Assembly: GCA_028015205.1 (NCBI GenBank)
Contig: CM051516.1
Span: forward strand, 56,486,230-56,550,229
Length of the DNA stretch: 64,000 nucleotides
Reading direction: 5' to 3'
Source of the DNA: Mytilisepta virgata
Taxonomy: Eukaryota > Mollusca > Bivalvia > Mytilida > Mytilidae
A model generated the notes under the pieces. The model had not been told where the DNA came from. It saw only the letters and a program-made list of their open reading frames with translations, and did no database searches. How positions within the stretch are numbered: position 1 is the stretch's first letter; the number at the start of each line of letters is the position of its first letter. The position numbers were made by a program, and so were the translations under genes. Positions 36,003 through 46,046 of the stretch are shown here, piece by piece.

Positions 36003-36165
36003 TAAAGTCAAGAAATACCAAAGGCATATCCGAAGGAGGGGAAAATCGAAACGACTGAAAAACTCCGGAGAACAACGAAGACAAGACCAAACAATACATA
36101 AACAATATATGAACAACATAAACCCCACCAAAAAAACTGGGGTAGATTCAGGTGCTCCGAAAGAG
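36003..36165 (-). repeat. Penelope-like element 3' end, minus-strand solo copy
   Basis: Reverse-complement match to 13609-13820, including CCGGAGAACAACGAAGACAA and TCAGGTGCTCCGAAAGAGTA. It creates opposing 72-76 codon open frames that are not genes. Confidence 0.65.
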
Positions 36166-37255
36166 TACATATTGTTGAAGGAAAAAGCGAAAAGAAACGC
36201 TGTTCAGTAGCCTTTTGTTTTGCATTAATCCGACACACAGTGTTTATCTTATTGTATTTGTCACAATCATGTTCCTTGCTTTATCATATTGATTTATGCG
36301 CAGTTTGCCAAGATGGCGGGTATGTTTTTACTCAAGTATTGGAAAATTATATTGCAGTGTCCTCTGTTAATCTGTTTGTAAAATAAGAATTTTGTGCATT
36401 AAACCAAAACATCAAACAAGTTATGTTAGTTTTGTCGTCGTTTTGAATCTTTAACAGGCTACAATGTTACCTTACTGGAACTTCAAAATGAACACAATAG
36501 ACATTCAGGATAGTTTATACATATTCATATAATAGAAACCAAACCAAACCAAAACAATACTATTGTCTTTGATAAATCATGTTTATGTGTGAATTTATCA
36601 AACATCTCCTTTCTTACTTACCATATCAACGTATAGGTATTACTAAGTCTTAATTTGAAACATTTGCAAAGTCTGTTAGTATACTTCTTAGTGACAAATA
36701 TGGTTCCAAAAGATAAAACAAAATGTCATTTGAGTTTTCCAATTATGAAGGAAATTGACAGTATATATATTGGATTTCGCATAACCTACCAAAGTGTTAA
36801 AATAATGTTAAACGGATAAACATCCAGATGGTCATTTTGATATCTTTGAAATATAGTGGTTTAATGAAGACTTTTACCAACATTAGATGGATTTTATTCG
36901 GATTGAAATAAATTGTATACATATATGTCAGTGTTGAGGACAGATGTTTAAAACAAGCACATTCTGGCCTTGCGTTCTAAATATTGTACCATCCAACTTA
37001 ATTTTGCAGTGTTGTTTTTTGTCCGGGATTCTGTCTGGTGGGTGGCCTTTATTGATTGCTATATCATTGTTAACTTATCCTGAAATCCATTTTGTTGTTT
37101 ATTTAAATCTATCTGGACAGTTAGCGAACCTAGAAATAATATGAATCTTTCTTTTGAGTTAGAGAAGTAATTTATATTAAAAACTACTTTAGCTGAATAC
37201 TGATAAGTTTTTTTATTTGATTTTTTTTATCTTTATTAACCCTAAATGCAAAGGG
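36166..37255. other. Intergenic stretch with a weak repeat near 37001-37095
   Basis: The phrase around GTCCGGGATTCTGTCTGGTG resembles 41490-41580 (TTCGGGGTTTTGTCTGTTAG). This suggests a diverged dispersed repeat just outside the TTAA MITE. Otherwise nothing is seen. Confidence 0.4.
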
Positions 37256-37846
37256 AAATATCAGTTTGCGCCAGTTTGACGTCCTTTTGCGCCACAACTT
37301 AATTGCGCCAGTATATCAATTGCGCCAACATATTTTTTGAGAGGGTAAGATCATTTGCGCCAATAAATAATGAATCATATTGCGCCACTTATATTAATGT
37401 TTTAGGAAAATGAATTGAATTTTTGTAAATATTGAATTATTGACTCCCCTCCTCCTTTATCCGGGCTTGTGACCGGCAGTTTATTTTCACTGGCGGAGTT
37501 ACAGTCATTTTTTACTCTATTTTTTAATAAGTGAGAAATCAATTTAAAAGGGTATTTACAACATATTTAAAACTTAAACAGTTTTAAATTGCATATCAGT
37601 CTCAATTCAAATTAATGGCTGGAATTTGTAGCTCATCACGAACACGTACTCTTGTCGACTTAGTTCCCCGTCGGTATACTTGTAACATCCATGGTCAATG
37701 ATAAACTGAGAAGACTGATTTTATGAAATCTCAGTGAGCACTTTTTGTTTTCTTATCTTACCATGTGACATTACTTTTAATCTTTTCATTAATAAGTACC
37801 CTATACTTTCAACTTCTTTTATTCAGTAATAATTAATTTTGTTAGG

Positions 37847-37856
37847 GGGGGGGGGG
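37847..37856. repeat. Poly-G run
   Basis: A run of about ten G followed by TGTATTTCAC, inside the GCGCCA foldback element. Confidence 0.8.
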
Positions 37857-38069
37857 TGTATTTCACAAAAACTATTTACCACTGAATGTTTATTCACTGC
37901 AATTACATTGATCTTTTGGTGAACGTAAAAATCAGTACAGGTAAACTGGCGCAAATAAGTTCCGAAAACTGGCGCAATTCAAGCCACCAAAATACAAATA
38001 TGTGGCGCAATTGATACCTCCAAAATAACAATCCAAAGATACTAATATTAGATATAGTAAATTTATACT

Positions 38070-38116
38070 ATGCTGTATACGACGCATTTCAAGGAGTTAC
38101 CTCTCATCAGCAGCAT
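38070..38116 (-). ncRNA. Hammerhead ribozyme (type I layout), retrozyme unit 1
   Basis: Minus strand: stem I ATGCTG (38116-38111), core CTGATGA (38110-38104), stem II GAGG-TAACT-CCTT (38103-38091, with one G-U pair), GAAA (38090-38087), a short stem III with a three-base loop, cleavage triplet ATA (38078-38076), and stem I partner CAGCAT (38075-38070). The six stem I pairs are perfect, and every conserved hammerhead core base is present. Predicted cut: between 38076 and 38075. Confidence 0.8.
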
Positions 38117-38447
38117 TAAAACCGAAACATTTGGAAGACCAAAAACCAAACTTATATTAAACAAGAAGTACTCAACCAAAAATACCGAAATAGGAAGCCA
38201 AATTTCAACTAAGGAGATCTACCATGTGCAATACAAGGAATGAACCCTTAGTATTTCTATTATTTTTGAATTTTGCTAAATACTGGTAATTTCTGTAACA
38301 AATCAATGAATAATCATGTCAGACAAGTCTGACGACTGGGTTGGCGAATACCCTCGGGGACCTAGGGTCCACCAGCAGAGGCATCATCCCAGGAGTTTCA
38401 AAATAACAATCCAAAGATACTAATATTAGATATTGTAAATTTATACT

Positions 38448-38494
38448 ATGCTGTATACGACGCATTTCAAGGAGTTACCTCTCATCAGCAGCAT
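38448..38494 (-). ncRNA. Hammerhead ribozyme, retrozyme unit 2
   Basis: Core and stems are identical to the unit 1 ribozyme, offset by exactly 378 bp. Predicted cut: between 38454 and 38453. Confidence 0.8.
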
Positions 38495-38824
38495 TAAAAC
38501 CGAAACATTTGGAAGACCAAAAACCAAACTTATATTAAACAAGAAGTACTCAACCAAAACTACCGAAATAGGAAGCCAAATTTCAGCTAAGGAGATCTAC
38601 CATGTGCAATACAAGGAATGAACCCTTAGTATTTCTATTATTTTTGAATTTTGCTAAATACTGATAATTTCTGTAACAATCAATGAATAATCATGTCAGA
38701 CAAGTCTGACGACTGGGTTGGCGAATACCCTCGGGGACCTAGGGTCCACCAGCAGAGGCATCATCCCAGGAGTTTCAAAATAACAATCCAAAGATACTAA
38801 TATTAGATATAGTAAATTTAAACT

Positions 38825-38871
38825 ATGCTGTATACGACGCATTTCAAGGAGTTACCTCTCATCAGCAGCAT
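38825..38871 (-). ncRNA. Hammerhead ribozyme, retrozyme unit 3
   Basis: Core and stems are identical to the other two, offset by 377 bp from unit 2. Predicted cut: between 38831 and 38830. The repeat ends a few bases beyond its stem I, where the GCGCCA foldback sequence resumes. Confidence 0.8.
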
Positions 38872-38899
38872 TAAAATTATGCAATTGGCGCAAAAGGAC

Positions 38900-39565
38900 T
38901 CTTCCCAATGCAAACAATTTCAATCTATCAATTTATTGTTATAAAAACAAGAAATTAAAAGATACCAAATTTGGTGTGTACGATTGTTCTGTACTTAATG
39001 TCCTAATGTTTGCTTATATTTAAATGTCCTAAAAACAAATATGAAACCTTTTAGAACGGAAGGACCATTAAACAGATATAAATAACCTTTTGCATGTATA
39101 TATGCAACCTGATTTTGTATGTACATGTAAATTCCACAAAGCATGTCAATATAAGTTCATAATTCGGGTCACATGAAAATATATCGTCCTGAATTTAAGG
39201 GGGAATGCTTAAATTATCACGACTCTATGTACGGCAATACAGTTTTAAATTGGGACCAATTTTCAAAATCGGAAAAAATATAGAGCGGCTTTATCAGGCC
39301 ATTGTATTAGAGGTCGAATGGTTGAATCGACCAATGAGAATGACCGTTCCATTTCTTATTCATCGCAAACAGTTTTTCATATTATTGTGTCGAACATCCT
39401 TTCGCTAAGCTAAGTGTATTGCAGCGTGATACCGAAGTCAGTAATACCGAGCTCAAGGGTGACCTTAATTTAGCCAATCGCAATTGTGAAACATATATAG
39501 CTGACCTAAATCAGCTCGTCTCACCAGTATTTTTTTTATTATAGGATATATAATAATTATTTTTA
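38900..39565. other. Intergenic stretch, nothing recognised
   Basis: No supported gene or repeat. Confidence 0.4.
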
Positions 39566-39720
39566 GTAGTGTTGTAGTAATTTATTTGTTGGAGACACAG
39601 ATTTATGTAACTGCAACAAAACTAACCAATCACACTACCAGGATTTAAGTCAGGATCTCTGGAAAATAATAAATTTATGTGTATATTAAAGTCTTGTGGT
39701 ATATCAAAAGAGTAAGAAAT
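39566..39720. repeat. Duplicated block downstream of lectin gene B
   Basis: Shares ACCAATCACACTACCAGGAT, AGTCAGGATCTCTG and AGTCTTGTGGTATATCAAAA with 50136-50270. It lies about 1.2-1.4 kb past the stop of gene B. Its partner lies about 0.75-0.87 kb past the stop of gene C, in the same orientation. This suggests the two lectin genes were duplicated together with 3' flank. Confidence 0.65.
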
Positions 39721-40944
39721 TCCAATACCCCACATGTATCCAATGTGTAAAAGTACTAACCTGGAGTCTCCGGTCATCTATAATCATGGAACATATCATT
39801 TATATTGTTTATGTAATCAACCTATTGAATGTCTTCAAAACGTTTTAATAAAATGCAAATTAGTGTTTTTTATACAGTCTGGACACAGGCTGACTCCATT
39901 TTATACTTTTAAGTCCAGTTTCAGGCTAGTTGTATCATTGACAATTACCCATATCTAATTTATTTCTATCATGTCTATGGCGTAATGTAAAAAAAAAAAC
40001 GAGTTTATTACTAGGTTCTTTAAAAAGTTCCTTGTATTTCCAGGAACTCAGATAATATTATGAGCTTCATGTGGATACAGTTTGACGTAATTATCAGTTT
40101 TCTATACTTCAGTAGATAATGTCTGAATCAGTTTTGGCTATAAAAAAAGAACCATATCAGTTATTTGCACTTTTTATTGCAAGTTCGTTCTATTTTTAAC
40201 ATAAATATCACTATTTAACCAATGATATTATCAGGCTGATCCGACCTACAACAGAAACAGTATATAGTCACTTCAAATGTACTTAAAAGTAGGGGCAAAA
40301 TTACAAAAAGCCAAGTTACCGCTACCTGTACGACATCATGTATTTGTTTTCAATATAAATTTCATTATTATTATGCAAATCGTATTCCTCGTACAAAGAC
40401 AGTTACAATAGGTTTTTTCTAACCATGCAAGCAATCGCATAACAACATGCTTTTATTCGTGCAATATTATATTTTTACGAACTCAAGACTTTATATCCAA
40501 ACTGTCAATCACCAAATCTTTGTAATATATTTTTTTTAAATCTAGTGCATTCAAATTGACAACACTTTGCAGTAAGGGTAAGTTGGACATTTTCATCATT
40601 TTTGAAGACGGATTACATGGACGTTTAGGAAGAACAGTAATAAACGCACTGATCGGTTGTTTTTTGTTTTTGTTTTTTTCCCATTACATTCCAGTATGTC
40701 ATGCATTACTGTCTTATGTACATTACCCCTATCTGTACATTACCCCTATTTGTACATTTCACCTATCTGTACATTACCCCTATCATGTCATATATATAAG
40801 TTACGTATATATATATTTCAGAGTTAGAGCATTTTGGAATCGTATTAGATTATTAGATTATGTTTTACATGTACTTCAACATGAAAATGTAAGAACTGGA
40901 GTAGGATTCAGTGGATGCCACGTCTGATATATTTAGATAATATG
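39721..40944. other. Region 3' of lectin gene B
   Basis: Presumed 3' UTR and flank. TTTATT (minus-strand AATAAA) occurs at about 40453, 490 bp past the stop. The 123-codon open frame at 40556-40927 runs through a tandem repeat and is not accepted. Confidence 0.4.
40713..40788. repeat. 18-bp minisatellite (four units)
   Basis: Four units of TCTGTACATTACCCCTAT or near variants in direct order, 157 bp downstream of the gene B stop. Confidence 0.85.
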
Positions 40945-43347
40945 TTACAACATGGTATTAGATTGATAATATTTTTTACAATAACTGTAAACATACGCTT
41001 TTTCACATATATAGTTGTATCCATGTGTTGCCCTTTTGCGACCGTGATGTTGTGTAGCTTTACCACAATTCCCATCCTGCCAAAACATTTCCATTCCATT
41101 AAAGTATGTGCTTAAGCAACTGTGGCCAAGACCCCCTCTGGGATAACCAGGCCCCCAGATTGAAAAGCCAGTCATGGAGATACCAGTCTCTACCCATCGC
41201 CATTGTCCTTCTATGACATAATCTGTTCCACCCAACCAGAAATGGGAAGCACCCCATGCTGAAATTTACAAAATAAATTGGGTAACAGAATTCATAGGAT
41301 AAAAATTGAAAAACAATTAACGAATATTAACAATGAATAGAGTCGGATACCACTTTTGAAGCGTATGTTGAACATTTCTGGTTTAACCATAAGCCACGCA
41401 TCTGAACGAACTCTTGAAAACCAACAGAATGAATAATAAAATCCAAACAATGAAGAGTATTATAATTATGTTTCTGTTTTTTGTTCTTCCGTTTAATTTT
41501 TTGTTCGGGGTTTTGTCTGTTAGGTGGCGTTTATTGATGAATATTTCATTGTTGACATTTCCTGTTATTCTTTTTGTTGTTTAAGGATGCTCGCTGGTCA
41601 TGTTTTGGTCTTTTTGTCAGATTTTCGGAATCCTCGGGTTTTATCCATTTCTTAAACATGGATTTTTTTGCCCATGAACCCCCACTTTTTCTTTTATAAT
41701 TCAATCATATATACCTTAAAATGGTATTTGACAAAATTTTATGACATCCTTTTTATTTTTTCATACATTTTTGAGAGACTGAAGTTGTCAATGCAGAGAC
41801 GATGAAAAATCCAGAGAAAACCCATTTCCTGCAAATTTTCAAGGCTTTATAGCTCTAAAATGAGCACACGAACCTATATTTTTTTCTTGCTTATTTGTTT
41901 ACTATTCATATGTTCTCGCAAACTGAAACACCTATTTCAAATCCTATTTATTTCCTATTATACCAGCGATCATCCTTAATTGTAACAAAATAATAATGAA
42001 ATTCTTGTTCAGATTTGGTATCACAGAACATTCATCATGAAAAAAATTGAGGTTTTCAAGTAAATTCTACTTGTAAACCATAACATTTGATAATTTACCA
42101 CGATTTAAACAGAAGAAAATATTACAACCTGGATTAAATGTTTACTTACTCAGAAATACATTCAGGTAATTTCTTATAAATTCATGTTTCTTGGGATTAT
42201 CGTCAGTGGCAAGATATGCGTTTTTTGCTCTGCAAGAAGCCTGCAAAGAAGGAATAGAAATAATGTATTGTTATATTCCATACAAACCATTACACATTAG
42301 ATACTGAAAAACATAAGAATTAATTATGTTAAATGTGTATCTTTTGTTATCTTGTCATTCCAAGCTTAATATATTTTCTCTTCGTTTTTGTAGTAACAGT
42401 GAGTTGTATAGAAAGACAAATTATAAAGAAATAGCCTTGTATTGTAGAATTCTAAAAATAGAAAAATGCAGTGACAGGTTAATCCTATCCAACGTTTATT
42501 TTGAAAGATCATTCTTTTTTCAGTCATTTAGAGTCTTTTACTAAGCACAAACTTTTAAGCAACATAATTTCTAGTGTATATTATTATACTAATTGCGAAC
42601 CGCTGCTAACTCACAATAAAAAGTCATGTTAAAGGCTTTGTATTTCTGTAAGCACTCTTCTCTGCTTGATCGTTTGGGCTCTGGAGAGTTGATTTTATGT
42701 CTAGAGGTTTTCCATCGTCCATATTACTTACTTAGTTCTAATGGATTTGGAAGCAAAGGCAAATTTTACCGGTGACATTTTTATCCCGAAAGTGAATCGA
42801 ACCGGTTAGTTTCAATTAGTAGCATATACTAAATTTTTTTGGAACCATATGTTTATCATCTACATTGAAAATACAGAAATATTTCTGAGGTATGCGTTAT
42901 TTATTTTCAAAATTTATAACTCACCTCTGCATCTGGCCAAGTTTTAGGAGTTTTACCGAAGTAAAGACATTCTCCATCAAATTCTGCCCAACCAGTAGGA
43001 CAAGAGCAATATACCAAGCTGATGCCTGTAAACACATTGTGGAATTGTCGATCAAATTTTGACAGTTCATGTTACGGTTTCTTTGCCTATGTTGAAATCG
43101 CAGAGACAGTTATATTTTCCTAGTATTAATGGTTTCATTGTGATTAAAGATGAAGAACAACGATTTAATTTTGCTTGATCTGATGTAATTTTATTGTTTT
43201 ATATATGTATCTGTAGTTTCTTATTGTCTATGAGGCACTAAAAAGGTAGAATTCTTTTCTAAAGCTAATACAATAATGTTTGAAATGAATAAAAAAGAAT
43301 TGTTTGAACTACTCACTTAGAACAAGAAGAACAACATGTAACGCCAT
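40945..43347 (-). CDS. Secreted C-type lectin B (178 aa, four exons), non-canonical sugar site
   Basis: Exons read 43347-43317, 43025-42925, 42240-42150 and 41258-40945, with GT-AG borders and intron phases 1, 0, 1. The signal peptide is MALHVVLLVL plus SISLVYC from exon 2; the mature protein starts near SCPTGW. It is one long-form C-type lectin domain. The loop that normally holds EPN or QPD reads YPR (residues 113-115), and WND is WQD (134-136), so classical calcium-dependent sugar binding is doubtful. A basic insert HHGRKRATHG (about 145-154) precedes YICEK. Compared with A and C, the C terminus is extended by about 17 residues with an extra Cys. A TTAA MITE sits in intron 3. Confidence 0.9.
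41581..41979 (-). mobile_element. TTAA-flanked MITE, copy 2 (in lectin B intron 3)
   Basis: A 399-bp element with TTAA at both ends. Its terminal inverted repeats agree at 13 of 14 positions (GGATGCTCGCTGGT against GGATGATCGCTGGT). It is the reverse complement of 7041-7432 along its length. Confidence 0.8.
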
Positions 43348-43370
43348 TTCGATATCTCTGGGTCACGACA

Positions 43371-43377
43371 AGATAAG
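43371..43377. promoter_or_regulatory. GATA-type site upstream of lectin gene B
   Basis: AGATAAG on the plus strand, 24-30 bp before the minus-strand ATG. Confidence 0.4.
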
Positions 43378-45199
43378 AAGTGCTTCTATTCTTACTGAAC
43401 TTTAGAGTTATCTGTATATCTGTCTATACATAATAGGCCTACATGATATTTACGGATTAGCCTTTAACTTATGATCTTTAATATAGCCATAACTACATGT
43501 ACCTTTCACTGGTTATGTAATAGTATTGTGATCATATAAATCAATCTCTCGTAAAAATACCACAGAAATTAGCACATGCTTGCCATTTTTGTTGTCTTTA
43601 ATATGACTGACGTAATCCTCAAATATTGAATATCAGTTTTTTTCTTAAATTAAGCACTCATAATGAGAAACATTAGTTGAAATATGTACATAAAGCATTC
43701 CTGTTATAAGACGCAACTTTTAAAATAATAGCATTGAGATGATTTAGGTTACCCGTAATATTTTTTTGATTTTACCACGATGAATTATAATTTTATTTAC
43801 ATACAATTAAAATTTACCCCACATACATTTTTAGAGAAAATAAGGTTAACGACTGAAGCATACAAAAAAGAAACCAGCCTAGATCTTAGTAACATTTCAT
43901 CCATACACCGATAATGTTATACAGATTAACAACAATAGACGATTTGTGGAAAATCCAGGGAATCCGAATCTTTACAGTACATTGTTTTGGTCGTTGTTAC
44001 CAAAACTCATTTATTGTGAGCTGGTGTTATAGTACTGACTATTTAGGTCCATTTTTATTTTAATGGCCACCACATTTTATGGTTTCAGATATTTAGCAAG
44101 GAATGTATCTGGTGAAGATCATTTCAAACATACACTTTTGTCGAATTCATTTTATCACTTCCTAACTTATACCCTTGCTGATGGACCACTAGTCTGTTAG
44201 ACTACTTTGACAATGACAATTTTCAGTTACATGTCAATGGGTGAAATATTTTTGACACGTTCAATAGTCTTGGGTTTTTCAGTTAATTTAAAAGCCCGAT
44301 TATCAAAGTACTAGCTAAGAACTTGTAGGGAACTTGTAGGGTACTGGGTATGAAAATGATGTTGCCCCTCTCACATTATAATGGTAGCCGTCCAGATATA
44401 GCGATCTCTAATCGACTCAAAAAAAAAATAAGAGTCCACTGACAAAAAAATTCTCGGGCGTCGGGATTTAGATGTGTTCAAATTATCGGTTGGGGAGTTT
44501 CTTGTAAACTTTGAACAGCCTACAATAAAGTTGACTTTCCCTTTTTTATGGGATCGTTCTACTGTCCCCACAGTACGCATATGTATCAGCACTCTTGTAA
44601 AAAATACTTTCCATTCCGGTACTATGAAGTAAATGAGAGATGGCACCATGTTATCTTGTATGCAGGAAAAGAGTCAAGGATCAAAGAGCGATTAGGTCAT
44701 TGTGACTTACATTTCATGTTTTATCTACTGATTAAAATTATGACCAGGCGTGTATGTTAAATTGTAACAGAAATACGATCTTGTAATCTTGTATTCAGAT
44801 GTATTTTACAATGGGACCAGCATCCAGTTCGGATTAGGTGACCGATTTAAAGTTTACGCAGAACTAACTTTGGTTAAGATTTACGTCCTAGCTTAAATTG
44901 CAAATGCTATAAGAATAAAATTATGTAATATATTATGCAGATGCATTTGTGGGAGAAGTATAGCATTCATTTTTGTCCTTGAACAGTGCTGTCTAAAAAC
45001 AAATTGTAGACATGAGCACAATGTGGTATCATGGAATGCTAACTATCACTAGAATTTTTAACAAAATTGTAATGAAGTTACAAAGATGTAGACGAACATT
45101 TGTCTGCTTTTTATATTGTTGGCTTACTTTAATATACTGCTCGCAATTTTTATTTGGAGTCCATATACTTAGTTGTACATATTTCTGTTTTATCTTCCT
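43378..45199. other. 1.8-kb stretch 5' of lectin gene B, nothing recognised
   Basis: No gene or repeat is supported. Paired open frames at 44371-44760 on opposite strands lack any domain. Confidence 0.4.
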
Positions 45200-46046
45200 T
45201 TGGTATTGCTGTAAGGGATGACAATTTTAACCTCCCTTCCATTTACTGGATACACAAACTTCTCATAAATGTCCATACAAATAAAGGTACACAGCAGGCT
45301 CTGCCAAATGCACTACTAAATGCCTTTCAAAATTCCTTACTATTTCAGCAGTAACGGACTGTCTCAATAGCTACTATGATAAGGCCTACTCAATTAGTGA
45401 TGTGAATCAGATGTGGATTCTAAAAAAGTCTAAAGACTTACAGGAATATTTCTCTTCAAGTGACCTTACCTATTGTAATAGCATAAAACTTCTGATTTTT
45501 CTACACTGTATACGGCTCTACCACATGATAAGCTAAAAACTGCTTTTGCTAAGGCATATCTGCGTAAACCTTTCTCTCTGGTATTATGTAAGGATAAGGC
45601 TTACTTTGTCAACAAACACTGATTCTAACAAAAATTACTCTGAGACTGATTTTGTGAACATGCTGAAATTTTTATCGACATCTTTCTAGAGTTTGGTGGA
45701 CAGGTTTGTCAATAGACGATCGGCATCCCAATGGTGATAAACTGTGCGCAGCTGTTGGCCTAAATTATTACTGAACCTGAATCTGGAAGAAAAGAAACTA
45801 GCCTAGTCCTTTAATTTCAGTTTCTGCTACATAGATGATGTTTTGTCACTTAATCATCCTTACGTTAAGAATCACCTTTATTTCATCTATCCCAGTGAAT
45901 TTTATATTAAAAAGACCACAGGCACACCAACGTCTGCTTCATATCTAGTTTTGTACTTGTACATAGATAAAAATGGGCGACTGGAATCAAAACTTTTTGA
46001 CAAACGTGATGATTTTAATTTTTTCCGATTGTGAACTTCTCCTTTC
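45200..46046 (+). pseudogene. Penelope-like RT, 5' half split by a minisatellite
   Basis: Conceptual translation in shifting frames gives FNLPSIYWIHKL, NALLNAFQNSLL, VNQMWILKKSK, a degraded GIPMG box, CYIDDVLSLNHP (YIDD at 45828-45839) and SASYL-like sequence. It ends with FPIVNFSFLSSNIPRSPA, exactly where the 29-bp array begins. Numerous stops and frameshifts. The remaining 3' part of the RT appears beyond the array at about 49057. Confidence 0.72.

Larger units (their letters stand above)
38021..38877 (-). mobile_element. Retrozyme-like tandem repeat, 377/378-bp monomers with three hammerheads
   Basis: The block is 2.3 copies of one unit. The landmark CAAAATAACAATCC starts at 38021, 38399 and 38776, so the periods are 378 and 377. 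Monomers differ at about four positions, including the one-base deletion. Each junction carries a complete minus-strand hammerhead ribozyme, so a transcript through the block would be cut into monomers of 378 and 377 nt. The unit has no ORF. It also contains a GGACC/GGTCC hairpin (38358-38370). Non-autonomous tandem elements with hammerheads that replicate through circular RNA are called retrozymes and are known in plants and some animals. Assignment here is by architecture; RNA activity is untested. Confidence 0.8.
37256..38899. repeat. Foldback element built of inverted TTGCGCCA repeats
   Basis: The left side holds six GCGCCA motifs in plus orientation (37268-37390). The right side holds four in inverse orientation as TGGCGCA (37945-38015 and 38886). 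The outer ends match as an inverted pair around TCCTTTTGCGCCA. No coding capacity is present. The hammerhead-bearing tandem repeat at 38021-38877 has inserted into its right arm, separating the last inverted motif from the others. Confidence 0.65.

Noticed and set aside
35952..36238. Open frames resembling those at 13696-13972
   Set aside because: Both are read-throughs of the dispersed Penelope-like 3' end, an untranslated block.
40556..40927. 123-codon plus-strand open frame
   Set aside because: Runs through an 18-bp minisatellite and the lectin B 3' flank; no domain or homology signal.
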